Source: Arthrinium phaeospermum (lineage: Eukaryota > Ascomycota > Sordariomycetes > Amphisphaeriales > Apiosporaceae). From it: a stretch of DNA of 64,000 nt. The translations under genes were made by a program, and so were the position numbers. The notes under the pieces were generated by a model that did not search any database, was not told the origin of the DNA, and worked only from the letters and a program-made list of their open reading frames with translations. The stretch covers positions 434,001 through 498,000 of the forward strand of contig QYRS01000016.1 of assembly GCA_006503535.1 (NCBI GenBank), given 5' to 3'. Positions 47,512 to 56,768 of this stretch are shown one piece after another. Each line of letters starts with the position of its first letter. Positions within the stretch are counted from its first letter, which is position 1.

Positions 47512-48609
47512 ATGCCGTTCCACAGGTTCCCAAATCTGCCACCCGAGATCCGCGCCCAGATCTTGGGAGACGCGTTGCATCAGGAAGCAAATGGGCGCCT
47601 CTTCTTGCTTCATCGGGACACCTGCCGCATTCTCCCGACGAAGAACAACATCAGCCCGCTGATGTCCGTGAGCGTCGAAGTTCGCCAAGCTGCCAGGTCC
47701 TTTTACAACGTCCGCCTCCCCATTTTCCGGTTACCTCCCTGGAGGCCGCGCGAGCTGTCGAGCTTCGAGGATTGGGCAGTCGACACGTCCAACTGGAGGT
47801 GGGGCAGTGGAATCGGGCCACACGGCCAGAGCTGGACCAACCGCGAGCGATACTGGTACTACGAGGCCTTACCGCAGTATGGACAGGCAGCTGAGGACTA
47901 TATTCAGATGGTCTCATTCAGGAAGAGTGCACTAGAGGGCTGGATCTTCCTGAATCCAACGACTGACCGGTTCATGCTCAGCCACAAGGCTTGCCATCGA
48001 GATAAGTCGGAGTATCTCGAAGACCGTGGTACTCCGACTTCGGCGGTAGACCTGCACGCCGCGCAGCAGTCAGAAGTGGACATATGTGCATATCTGATGA
48101 TACTGAATCGCAAGGCGGACATACTTGGCCCGGATCCGCGGCAGCAGTTCTGGCCGTTGAGGCAATACGAGATCCCGCGCCACCACCTGTCTGCGAATCT
48201 CCCCTCGGAGGTGCGACGGATTGTTCAAAACATCGTCCTCTGCGACGTCAAAGACGACCCCATGCCAGGTCCGGAAACGGCCGCGGATGTGTTCGGCGAG
48301 CTCTTGGGTGACGTATGGTTCCCGGACGATACCCGGCCTGGAGCCACTTTGACCCTCGGCGAGCTAGTCGATATCGACGAGGAGCCACTAGGGTACAGAG
48401 ACATGGAGGAATGGTGGTTGAGTAATTCGTTTACCGCCCTGTTGGAGCCCCCACGGAAGTTGTTGTACCTCGAGATCCCTGCCTCCAAGTCGTGCACCTT
48501 CATCGGAGAAGTCGAAACACACACTGCCGAAGGCCTCGACATCATGGAGATCATGATTGATGGGCCCCGTGCTGACGAGCCCGAAGTGCACGACTCCGGT
48601 GGCGATTGA
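47512..48609 (+). CDS. 2EXR-domain protein, paralogue 1
   Basis: Single exon, 365 aa. The N terminus MPFHRFPNLPPEIRAQIL is an F-box-like 2EXR opening. Downstream it shares with the other two local copies the strings RILPTKNNISPL, GQSWTNRERYWY, a TTDRFMLS strand, an IC-x-Y-x-M-x-L segment, and the end block (Y-L-E-I-P-A-S-x-S-C followed by GEVETHTAEGLDI). No signal peptide, membrane helix or catalytic motif is visible. 2EXR proteins are abundant in filamentous ascomycetes and are of unknown biochemical role. It is 171 bp upstream of paralogue 2 in the same orientation, the layout of a tandem duplication. Confidence 0.86.
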   Translation: MPFHRFPNLPPEIRAQILGDALHQEANGRLFLLHRDTCRILPTKNNISPLMSVSVEVRQAARSFYNVRLPIFRLPPWRPRELSSFEDWAVDTSNWRWGSGIGPHGQSWTNRERYWYYEALPQYGQAAEDYIQMVSFRKSALEGWIFLNPTTDRFMLSHKACHRDKSEYLEDRGTPTSAVDLHAAQQSEVDICAYLMILNRKADILGPDPRQQFWPLRQYEIPRHHLSANLPSEVRRIVQNIVLCDVKDDPMPGPETAADVFGELLGDVWFPDDTRPGATLTLGELVDIDEEPLGYRDMEEWWLSNSFTALLEPPRKLLYLEIPASKSCTFIGEVETHTAEGLDIMEIMIDGPRADEPEVHDSGGD

Positions 48610-48780
48610 TACGAGCAGGCGATTGGCACGCGATCCTGACGAGCATGAGAAGGCCACTCGGCCAATAGGCCAAGGCGGTGGCTTGGGTCGGGGCGGGCAC
48701 ACGTTACCCCGCAGCCACCACCCTGTAGCTTGAATCAACATCACTCCTTCATCCACGACGGGCAGACTTCCCTAACGCAG

Positions 48781-49845
48781 ATGGCGTTCCCCATATTCCA
48801 ATACTTGCCCCCCGAGGTACGGGACGGCATTTGGAAAGAGAAGCTGTACGACGAGATAGCAGAGCGGCTATTCATTGTGAATCACGAGACTTTCCGCATT
48901 CTGCCAACCAAAAACAACATCAGTCCGCTTTTGGCTGTCAACGTCGAGGCCAGATGCGCCGCCCGGAGATTCTACAACCGCTGTCTTCCCGTCTTCCGGT
49001 TGCCTTCTCCGAGCCCTCCCAACTTGATGAACTGCGGGGAGTGGCTGCTACACACCTCCGAGGTCCGATGGGGCAAGGGAGTAGGGCCGCAAGGACAAAG
49101 CTGGACCAACCGCGAGCGATACTGGTATCACTATGCCTTTATGGCATACGGCCGGGCAGCCGAGGCACTCATTAGAGGAAGGAGCACGTACGAGGACGAG
49201 GACGAGGACGAGGACTGGCAACCAAGGGGCTGCATCTACCTCAACGAGGCGACGGACCGTTTCATGCTCAGCTGGGACGTCTACACCCGCTCCAAAGCCG
49301 AGGTACTTGTCCACGCCGGCGGTGCGCTACGGGATGGCGCGCTGGTACTCGATCCGCGTATCGACATATGTGCCTACCAGATGATCCTCGGCAAGAAGGC
49401 CGAAATCCTCCGACAAGATTCCCGGCAGGAACCCTACGAGATCCCCCGTAATTGCCTGTCGTGTGTGATCCCCGAGCCGGTGCTGCAAAACATCCGACAG
49501 GTCGTCTTCTGCGACGTGAAAGACGATGGCTCGTACAACGTCCCCTCCAGGTACCAATCTCTGGGGGACTTGCGCGGCCCTCGTCCGTGTCCGTACGAGT
49601 ATGAGGTCGCAGAGTATTGGAGGAGCGACCAGTTTGCCGCGCTCGCGGAGAAGCCATCAACCGTTTTGTACCTCGTGCTTCCCGACTCGGACTCTGGCCC
49701 CCTGGTGGGAAAAATCGAAACGCATACCGCCAGGGCTCTGAACATCGTCGAGCTCCACGTCAAAGAAATTACCCCGGAAGAGTCCGACAATGACTCGGAT
49801 CAGTCATATCCCTCGTCCGTCATGGGGGGATTCCAGGACTGGTAG
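48781..49845 (+). CDS. 2EXR-domain protein, paralogue 2
   Basis: Single exon, 354 aa from the ATG at 48781 (MAFPIFQYLPPEVRDGIW); the in-frame ATG at 48730 lacks family similarity in front of it. It shares the RILPTKNNISPL and GQSWTNRERYWY blocks and the closing block (KIETHTARALNIVEL) with its neighbours. It carries a private acidic insertion, YEDEDEDEDW, encoded by GAGGAC repeats at 49193-49216. The C terminus is acidic (EESDNDSDQSYP). Function unknown. Confidence 0.86.
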   Translation: MAFPIFQYLPPEVRDGIWKEKLYDEIAERLFIVNHETFRILPTKNNISPLLAVNVEARCAARRFYNRCLPVFRLPSPSPPNLMNCGEWLLHTSEVRWGKGVGPQGQSWTNRERYWYHYAFMAYGRAAEALIRGRSTYEDEDEDEDWQPRGCIYLNEATDRFMLSWDVYTRSKAEVLVHAGGALRDGALVLDPRIDICAYQMILGKKAEILRQDSRQEPYEIPRNCLSCVIPEPVLQNIRQVVFCDVKDDGSYNVPSRYQSLGDLRGPRPCPYEYEVAEYWRSDQFAALAEKPSTVLYLVLPDSDSGPLVGKIETHTARALNIVELHVKEITPEESDNDSDQSYPSSVMGGFQDW

Positions 49846-50484
49846 AGCCGCCGCACCGCCCGTGGAGAATAGACCCTATTGCCTCTTGTAGCGAATTGTC
49901 TGGTTATCTCCAAACTGGCCAGGATGGGCTAGCTTGCCTCGGTCTCTGTCGGGCTGAAGAACACAGGAAAAGCAGACGGCGGACACATGGGAAACGAGTA
50001 TGGGCCGTTTGTCGACAATGCTAAGCTCCTGTCCAAGCGTGATATCAGAGAATGCAATCAAAGTTGCAACCGCTTTATGTGATCAATTTGAATTGAATTA
50101 ATTAGCCAAGTCTTCTTTCTACATGTATAAGTCCTTGATGAAATACCAGGTCATGAAAGTATCCAGAAAATGACCCAACAACCATGACGCTTGATATTCG
50201 TAGCCTAAGACTCGACATCGGAATCCCATATGTACCTGGTCGGTCTACGACGTCTTGCCTCCCAAGCAGGGTCCCATCGATGGAAAAGTTTCATTTCCCT
50301 CCTTCTAGTGCTATCTCTCAGATCGAAGAACAGGTCCCAGAGGAAATGCTGCTCTATACAGTTCCACAGCCACCAGTCAACCACAGCGAAACGCAGACTG
50401 TTCCAGAAGGGTATCCTCCAAACCTCTTGAATTGTACCAAGTATTTGGCTATGTACCCTTGCCTCTGCCCCTTGCCCCCGTGCT
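49846..50484. other. Intergenic between convergent genes
   Basis: About 640 bases, the 3' flanks of 2EXR paralogue 2 and of the small secreted-protein gene. Nothing recognised. Confidence 0.45.
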
Positions 50485-51163
50485 CTAATAAGGTTTACAG
50501 TCGGCGCCCTTCCACGTCTTGATGTAGTAGGACTTGACTTCTTGGTCTCGCTGGGCGAAGGAGTTGCAGTATGCTCCATCGATCACCCGCTGCGCATAGG
50601 GGAGGAAGGCTTCGGCGAACCCGTTCGATCGCTTGGGGCAATCGGCCTTGGGGTACATGTACATGACGGCTGGCGGGATGAATTGGGTCAGTCATGCGTG
50701 GGAGAAGATTCTCTCTCTCGATCAAGGGGCCAGTGTGTATGAAAAAAAGTAAGGACTTACCGCTCACGCCCTTCTGCAGCGTGAGGCCTTTCAATGGGGA
50801 CTTCTACACAGCGCACGCATGTCAGTAATGGAATGAGTGGCTCGGGGGTCTTGGTTGGGCTCGTACCGAGTTGACATTGATACAGCGGTCGGTCGCGCCG
50901 GCCTCGAGCGGCCAGTTTTGGATCTCGGTTCTCGTGGGGTTCCCCGAGCACGTATTGGACTTGAAGATCTTGAGTGTGTAAGCATTGTTGCATGTCGCCG
51001 CTCGGGCCTCGAGCGTGTTGTTGCTGTTGCTGTTGCCACTGTTGTTGCCTTCGATGAAACTTTCAGGGGAGCCGGCCAGGGAGAGAGCACCGCCTTCGGT
51101 GGGGAGTGAGTGCACAAGGCTGAGGAGCCCGGCTGGGACAATGGCGAACGATGAGAAACGCAT
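50485..51163 (-). CDS. Small secreted six-cysteine protein (174 aa)
   Basis: Three exons, 51163-50867, 50803-50761 and 50669-50485, all GT-AG with closed frame. The signal peptide is MRFSSFAIVPAGLLSLVHS. A Ser/Asn-rich stretch follows, ending LEAR near residue 54, a possible processing point. The mature part has six Cys (C58, C72, C94, C124, C148, C171), enough for three disulfides, and ends GADCKPY. No family recognised. Size, Cys count and secretion signal fit a host- or microbe-interaction protein, which is inference. It faces the prepro-protein gene at 52324 across 1.16 kb. Confidence 0.75.
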
Positions 51164-52323
51164 TTTTGGTAATGGTATGGATCGGGATAGACTGCTCGCT
51201 GAACGTATTTTGGGATATGCTGTTAGGACTTTGCTATACGAGATGTAAAGGACGGGTAGATCACGGGAGCCTTGAAGAGACGAAGCTGTTTTCAACTCCT
51301 TCATGTCGTACACCACTACGTCAAGCAGAATACAGTGTCTACCACTTTTCGGATACTATTGCCGCTTCCACGGCACCATGAGCTCACACAAAGGGGTGGC
51401 GAGTATACCATATAGGGAACCCAGTAAGCATCCGTGATCCACGGACAACGCAGAAGCGCATAGTGGCCATTCCCTATGGCCTGCAAGCATACATTATCCA
51501 TATGAGTATACTGTTGCGGTGATGCCGTCCTTCCAGGCTTACTATTCACTGCGTATGCGCCACACCTTGATTTGTGGTCGAAGTCTCTCGGCCCGCTTCC
51601 CATTCCCCATAAATGTCATCACGTTAGCTTACAGGATGGGTCTCTCCTCGACCCGCTTCGGGGTTCTGCTTCGGGCTCCACCTCCGGGCTCCTCTTCGGG
51701 GATTCTAGGCCAACGCGGCATTACTAAGTAGTCGCACTCTAGCACGTCTGGCTAACAAAGAGACAGCTGGCAGCACCGTGACTTGGGCGCTTGTCCCTGA
51801 TTTTAGCGGGTTGGCCAGCTGTCCTCGGGAACGGGGCGCAAAGAGTAAGCGACTACTCTAGAAAACCCCTACTTTGGCATAAACATGTTTCAATTGGCAC
51901 AAAGGACTGGGGTAAGGCAAGCCGACCGGACTATGTATGCCATGAGTTCTAAATATAGCAGCATTCGGCGGGTGTCCACATCCAGCGGCCCTGCCGATCT
52001 CGCGACAATGGACAACCAACTACGTGATACCGAGCATAGGCTCTTTGGCAATGGGTATCTAGACAATGGTCTATTACAGCTGTGAGGGCATCGACTAGTA
52101 AGCGTGCTGCTTGGTGTTGGTAGCCCGCGCGACTCGAAGGCGACACCGAGTCTGGCTTTCGCGAGGTATAAGAGGCCGCAACTCAACAGTCCTCTTGTCG
52201 AAAAAAGAAGAAAGAACCATCCTCCTCATCACCATCACTTTACTCTTCATTCCATCAATCTTCCAAAACAACCGCCTTTCCATTCAACGCTTCACAGCCC
52301 AATACTTCATCACCCTCATCAAG
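51164..52323. other. Divergent intergenic region between two secreted-protein genes
   Basis: 1.16 kb containing the 5' regions of both genes. A TATAAG element at 52167-52172 serves the right-hand gene. A C/G-rich stretch with a repeated CTTCGGG unit lies at about 51655-51702. No gene supported. Confidence 0.45.
52167..52172 (+). promoter_or_regulatory. TATA-like element of the 202-aa prepro-protein gene
   Basis: TATAAG stands 157 bases before the ATG at 52324. It is followed at 52182-52191 by CTCAACAGTC, a ten-base string also found at 53779-53788 beside the TATAAG of the 67-aa gene. The TATA role is inferred from spacing. Confidence 0.4.
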
Positions 52324-52988
52324 ATGCAGATCACCGCAGTTGCCGCTCTCCTGAGCCTCGCCGCCACCGGCCTCGCCGCGCCCACCGCTTCTTCCGCAGG
52401 TGACCGCGGCGCCGCCCTTGGCCTCCGAGCCAGCGAAATTGCTGTCCCTTCCGAGGCCGCAGCGGCGCCTGAGGCCGTCGACCTTGACCTGGAAGACGTC
52501 GACGGCGACGAGGAAGAGGAGGAGGAGGACGACGAGGACCTCCTCTCGGGCACCACGCCGGCCGTCGAGAAGCGCAAATTCAACGGCGGCTGGTGCGGCA
52601 TCCACATGAAGATTGTCGACGGCGACTACCACCAGGCCGACGTGACCGTCAAGGACGCCTCGGGCAACCTCATCCGCACCCGCCACAAGAAGGTCGCCAA
52701 GGACAAGGCCCTCCACTTCAAGTTCAACAAGGGCCTGCCCGGCAAGAGCGCCCTCCAGGTTGATATCGGCGGCGTCGTCGGCAGCATAGTAAGTCTATTT
52801 CTCTTTTCGGGCATGAACTTGGAATTAACCACCGCTCTATCTAGGCCCGCGTCCAGTACAAGGACCAGGACTTCAACACGGGCTACGCCAACACGCAGAA
52901 CCCCAACTGCAAGGTGGGCAAGTGGGACCAGCCTTGGATCTACAAGGACCGCTCCGTCGTCAACCTGGACTGCGGCTTCTCTTGCTAG
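52324..52988 (+). CDS. Secreted prepro-protein with acidic propeptide and basic four-Cys mature domain
   Basis: Two exons, 52324-52788 and 52845-52988 (56-nt intron), 202 aa. The signal peptide MQITAVAALLSLAATGLA is followed by a propeptide ending in a strongly acidic run (residues 53-72, mostly Asp/Glu) and VEKR at 81-84, a Kex2-type cleavage site. The predicted mature part, residues 85-202, is basic and has four Cys (C91, C177, C198, C202), with a Lys-rich centre (TRHKKVAKDKALHFKFNKG). The opposite charges of pro and mature parts suggest the propeptide masks the basic domain until processing. Such layouts occur in fungal antimicrobial proteins, ribotoxin-like proteins and effectors. I do not recognise a family and assign no activity. 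Confidence 0.8.
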
Positions 52989-53233
52989 ACGAGGGGTTCG
53001 GTTGGGCTTGGGGTCGGTGGTCTTTTTTCCCGACTTGGTTGAAGAGGCAATGGCTCCGTGTCCTCGCAGTCTGAGACGCATTTTCTAGATTCCCTCCCCC
53101 GAGAAGGAGTCGACTGTACATATTGGCCCTAGCGGCAGTTTCCACGCACATACAACGTCCCCACGTTATCCACTTCATATACTTCAATTGATACAATCTG
53201 CACCAATCAGAAAGTGTACCGTCATGGCTTTGG

Positions 53234-53314
53234 CTTACAGCTGCATTGCCCGCATAGAGACTTTTCTTACAGCTGCGCTGCCCGTGTGACCAATGCTTAC
53301 AGCTGCACTGCTCG
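53234..53314. repeat. Three spaced copies of a 19-bp CAGCTG repeat
   Basis: Copies at 53234-53252, 53266-53284 and 53296-53314 share CTTACAGCTGC, then a variable two or three bases, then TGCCCG or TGCTCG. Start-to-start spacing is 32 and 30 bases. The CAGCTG core is itself palindromic, an E-box. Confidence 0.8.
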
Positions 53315-53797
53315 TGTAACCCGTTGATCTGTATACCAAAGGCGCTCCACTTCCCCCATACCAACGACCAGTACAGTCAGCATAGGCAGTGTCAATTCAG
53401 CTTCTCATTCCTTGGCTCCCCGCGCTGCGTGTGCGACACAGTCAGAATCTGCTGCCGTCAAGAGATCGACACTATAGTATTCCTAACTCGAGCAGCAAAG
53501 TGGCCCATGACTGCGCACTGCTTTTCGCCCGAAGCCAACCAAACGGCACGGGCTTGGTAGCCTGGGGAGTACTTTGCGAATCGCAAACGTAAAAGGAATC
53601 TTCTCATTGGCTTGGCATATTGCAATATTTCCTGCAGCCTGGAACTTTGTAGACATGTCTTGTGTGATTGGGCGACAGGTGCCAAGAATGTGACGACATA
53701 ATGCAGTAATTATACACGAGGGTCTCCTTCGTATAATCATCACCCCTGTGACCACAGAAGGAGATAGTTAGGCCTCAGCTCAACAGTCAACTGGTAG

Positions 53798-53803
53798 TAT
53801 AAG
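53798..53803 (+). promoter_or_regulatory. TATA-like element of the 67-aa secreted-protein gene
   Basis: TATAAG lies 139 bases before the ATG at 53937, with CTCAACAGTC just upstream at 53779-53788. The role is inferred from position. Confidence 0.4.
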
Positions 53804-53936
53804 TAAGGGGTGTTTCCCATAGCATTTTCGACATAACAGTTCTATCATCACCAGCATCCGCACAGCTCTGTTACATCCTCTCATCTCGAATACCTTTAAC
53901 AAGACATCAACCCCCTTTTTGGAAACCAAAACCAAA

Positions 53937-54224
53937 ATGAAGGCCTTCACCACCATCATGACCCTCGCGACCGTCCTGTCCGGTTTCGCCGTGGGCGCAC
54001 CATCCACCCCTCAGGTCAGCCGGCCCCCTCAAGAACTCCCAGTCTGCAGACGGGTATAAAAATGAAGAGCAAAAAGACTAACGTGTGTCGCTACGTAGGC
54101 AGCGTCGGATGCCCTGGTCAATCGCCAGGTGACGTGCGAGACGACGGCGTGCAGCAGCGACACCTTCTGCTTCAGCAACCGCTGCGCCAACGGCTGCGTC
54201 AACGGCTTCTGCTCGCACCCTTAG
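53937..54224 (+). CDS. 67-aa secreted cysteine-rich protein
   Basis: Two short exons, 53937-54014 and 54099-54224, too small to stand out as an open frame. The ATG is in ACCAAAATGA. Residues 1-20 are a signal peptide (MKAFTTIMTLATVLSGFAVG) and residues 21-35 look like a short propeptide ending LVNR. The mature part of about 32 residues has six Cys (C39, C44, C50, C55, C59, C64), enough for three disulfides. Both exons are phase 0, and the intron has CAG|GTCAGC, a GACTAACG branch site and GTAG. A TATAAG element stands upstream. Size and Cys density fit a defensin-like or effector-like peptide; no family is recognised. Gene reality rests on signal peptide, splice sites and Cys pattern together. 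Confidence 0.72.
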
Positions 54225-54652
54225 GAGGTTACTCACATACCCTCTCAAGGCTAAGGGGAATCGATCGGCGTCTCTTTGCGCTTCCACAGGGCACTCTTGG
54301 GGTCCAGTTGAAATGTCGACTGTCTGGTTTCGTTTCGTTTCTTGGTCACTCGTTATTGCCATGGTTGTGTTACATAGGCAGTGAATATTACGATCGACTA
54401 CCTATTACAAGCGTCTGCGCCTCTGAACTTCATTCTGTGATGTAGTATAATTAAAGTGTCTGAACCTGAAATGCATGCTACTATCATAAACAAAATTCGG
54501 TGCAGATTTGACCGGTGAATGCGAGGACCATGAGACTTCCCAAAGAGTATGTAATGACCGCGGACGGTACCGACTTTTGTCAATCACAGCGATACGACAC
54601 AATACGACAGTGAGCCCACTACATCTTGTACGTCAATCTTCATTACAATCAG
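54225..54652. other. Intergenic between convergent genes
   Basis: About 430 bases, 3' flanks of the 67-aa gene and 2EXR paralogue 3. Nothing recognised. Confidence 0.45.
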
Positions 54653-55834
54653 TCAGAGCACCTCATCTGTTGTCACGTCAGTTTCCTTCCTGCCGAAAAG
54701 GGAAGAATGGTTCGTAGCAGTATTACCAGATTCAGCGTTGGCGGTCCCGTCGTCGCCTTCGGGCCCGTCGATCTTGAGCTCGACAATGTCCAGACACTTG
54801 GCCGTGCGCTTCTCGACCTCCCCCACCAAGTTGCACGACCTCGACGCGAGGATCTCGAGGTAAAAAACCGTCCGCGGCGGTTGCAGGATGGCGGGGAAGA
54901 AACAGCTGCACCAATACAAATCGACCTCGTCCTCCCCGGCCGGCTGCATGCTCCGGGTCTCCAGCTCCGACAAGTAGCTAAGCCGGAAGCCGGCTTCCCG
55001 CTCCCCCGGCAGGGGCCCCCAGAGATCGCCCAAGGTCGAGCCGAACAGCACCTGCGGGTCCCCGCCCAGACGCCGCGTGGAGTCGTCCTTGACGTCGACG
55101 AAGACGATGTTGCGGAGCCGGCCCTTCACCGTCTCCGGAAGCCGCGAGGACACATGGTGGCGCGGGACTTCGTGCTCGTGCAGAGGCGAGTGCTTCTTCT
55201 TCCGGGAGCGCCGGCCGAGCGCCTCGGCCTTCTGGTCCAGGGTCATCTGGTAGACGCAGATGTCCATCTGCGGGTCTTCGACAAACAGGCCGGCATAAGC
55301 CCCCCGGCGGTTGCCCCAGTCGGCGACGTGTTCCGCCTTGTCGCGGGTGGAGGCGTCGTAGCTGAGCAGGAACCGATCCGTCGTCGCGTTGAAGTAGACA
55401 CATCCGCTCGGGGAACACGTCTCGTCCTTGAGCCCCCACAGGGCGGCCTGGGCCGTTTCGCCGGATAGAGTCAGCGCGTAGTGGTACCAGTACCGTTCGC
55501 GATTGGTCCAGCTCTGGCCTTGGGATCCTATGCCCTCCCCCCACCGAACCTTGGAGGTGCGCGCCAGCCAGTCGTTACAGCTTATCAGCTCTCGGGAGGG
55601 CTGCCGAGGCGGCAGCCGGTGGACGGGAACGCATATGTCGTAGAAGGACCTGGCGACGGCCCGAGCCTCGAGGCTTACAGAAAAGAGCGGACTGATGTTG
55701 TTCTTGGTCGGCAGGATGCGGAAGGTCGACCCATGAAGGAAGAAAAGCCGCTCGGCGGCCTCTTCCTCAAGGGCGTCTTTCCAAACGTGATTGCGGATCT
55801 CGGGTGGTAGTGTGCGGAATCGAGGGAATGCCAT
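54653..55834 (-). CDS. 2EXR-domain protein, paralogue 3 (inverted copy)
   Basis: Single exon, 393 aa, starting MAFPRFRTLPPEIRNHVW; the in-frame ATG at 55864 adds ten residues not seen in the paralogues. It contains RILPTKNNISPL, GQSWTNRERYWYHYAL, a TTDRFLLSYD strand and the closing block (Y-L-E-I-L-A-S-R-S-C, then GEVEKRTAKCLDIVEL). It is closer in layout to paralogue 1 at the C terminus and to paralogue 2 around YWYHYA. It has a private Arg/Lys-rich insertion (GRRSRKKKHS). It points toward the other two from about 5 kb away. Function unknown. Confidence 0.86.
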   Translation of the reverse strand: MAFPRFRTLPPEIRNHVWKDALEEEAAERLFFLHGSTFRILPTKNNISPLFSVSLEARAVARSFYDICVPVHRLPPRQPSRELISCNDWLARTSKVRWGEGIGSQGQSWTNRERYWYHYALTLSGETAQAALWGLKDETCSPSGCVYFNATTDRFLLSYDASTRDKAEHVADWGNRRGAYAGLFVEDPQMDICVYQMTLDQKAEALGRRSRKKKHSPLHEHEVPRHHVSSRLPETVKGRLRNIVFVDVKDDSTRRLGGDPQVLFGSTLGDLWGPLPGEREAGFRLSYLSELETRSMQPAGEDEVDLYWCSCFFPAILQPPRTVFYLEILASRSCNLVGEVEKRTAKCLDIVELKIDGPEGDDGTANAESGNTATNHSSLFGRKETDVTTDEVL

Positions 55835-56255
55835 CGTCGAAGAAAGCCAACTCGAGCGGCGCAAGATTGCAATTGCGGGTTACAAGAAGGAATGGCCCCC
55901 GGGGTGCCTTTTGTGCAGCGACAGGAAGTTACATTTATCCTAGTCGTATTGTCTGTGTGGTAAGAAGTCCCCGCGCTGGCGCATGCCCGAATGGCCAAGG
56001 TTCGTCCCAAACCCTTGATGCATCATGATAATATCCGTGCCTAGAACACGAATCGCTATGACATGTGATTCTGTGCCTGGAAGCAAGTGGCTCGGTGCAG
56101 CCTACCATTCACAAGGCGGTCAAGTCATGAAGGAGAGATAAGAGATAGGCAGGGCAAAGAGAAGCAGGATTGAGAAAAAGGGGCAAAACAGATCTCTCAA
56201 AATGCTAAAAAGGAAGGTCGATGGTATCTCAGTATCTGAGATGCATCGGGAATTG
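55835..56255. other. Intergenic
   Basis: About 420 bases upstream of 2EXR paralogue 3 and downstream of the tRNA gene. No other feature seen. Confidence 0.45.
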
Positions 56256-56328
56256 AGCCCGATGCGGGGGTCGAACCCGCAGCCTTGAGATTAAGAGTCT
56301 CACGCTCTACCGATTGAGCTAACCAGGC
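56256..56328 (-). tRNA. tRNA-Lys (anticodon CUU)
   Basis: 73 nt on the minus strand with a complete cloverleaf. The acceptor stem is GCCTGGT paired with ATCGGGC, with two G-U pairs. The A box is TAGCTCAATCGGTAGAGC. The anticodon stem TGAGA/TCTCA encloses the loop CTCTTAA, giving anticodon CUU. The T arm GCGGG-TTCGAAC-CCCGC includes the B box. No intron is present. CCA is not encoded, as expected for a eukaryotic gene. Confidence 0.95.
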
Positions 56329-56768
56329 AGAGTTGTTATTAAATGAAATCTGCTTTATAGGGCTCTATGATTGCTGGCAAGGCTGGTCGGATTGGATGGG
56401 CTTATGGATGAACGAAGAAAAGGGGTAGGTGTCGCTTGACACACTGACAGGTGGGTGACCATAATTGACTGAAGCGGACCCCTTTCGACCTACGATGGAC
56501 GATTCAATGTTCCTGGCAGTCAAGTCAGAAGAATGCCCCAATTCGCCTCTAATGCGGTGGCATACATCATGTCAAAGCGAACAAATTTGCAGCATCATCC
56601 TCCGTAGAATTAGAAATCTGCTCCGGCAGAACATCACAACCATCACCCAGCTCCAATCATGCACATGCCAAAGACACCCAGAAGACGCATCATACGCTCA
56701 TAAACTATTCATAACGCCATGGCAGTTTTTGATTCTAATTATTTTATATACACCCTCTTTGGGTACAA
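56329..56768. other. Intergenic
   Basis: 440 bases between the tRNA gene and the 3' end of DBP7, including the tRNA 5' flank. An ORF at 56465-56782 has no family features. Confidence 0.45.

Larger units (their letters stand above)
52989..53936. other. Intergenic with a three-copy short repeat
   Basis: About 950 bases between two plus-strand secreted-protein genes. Contains three spaced copies of a CAGCTG-bearing 19-mer (53234-53314) and the TATA-like element of the next gene. No ORF supported. Confidence 0.45.
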
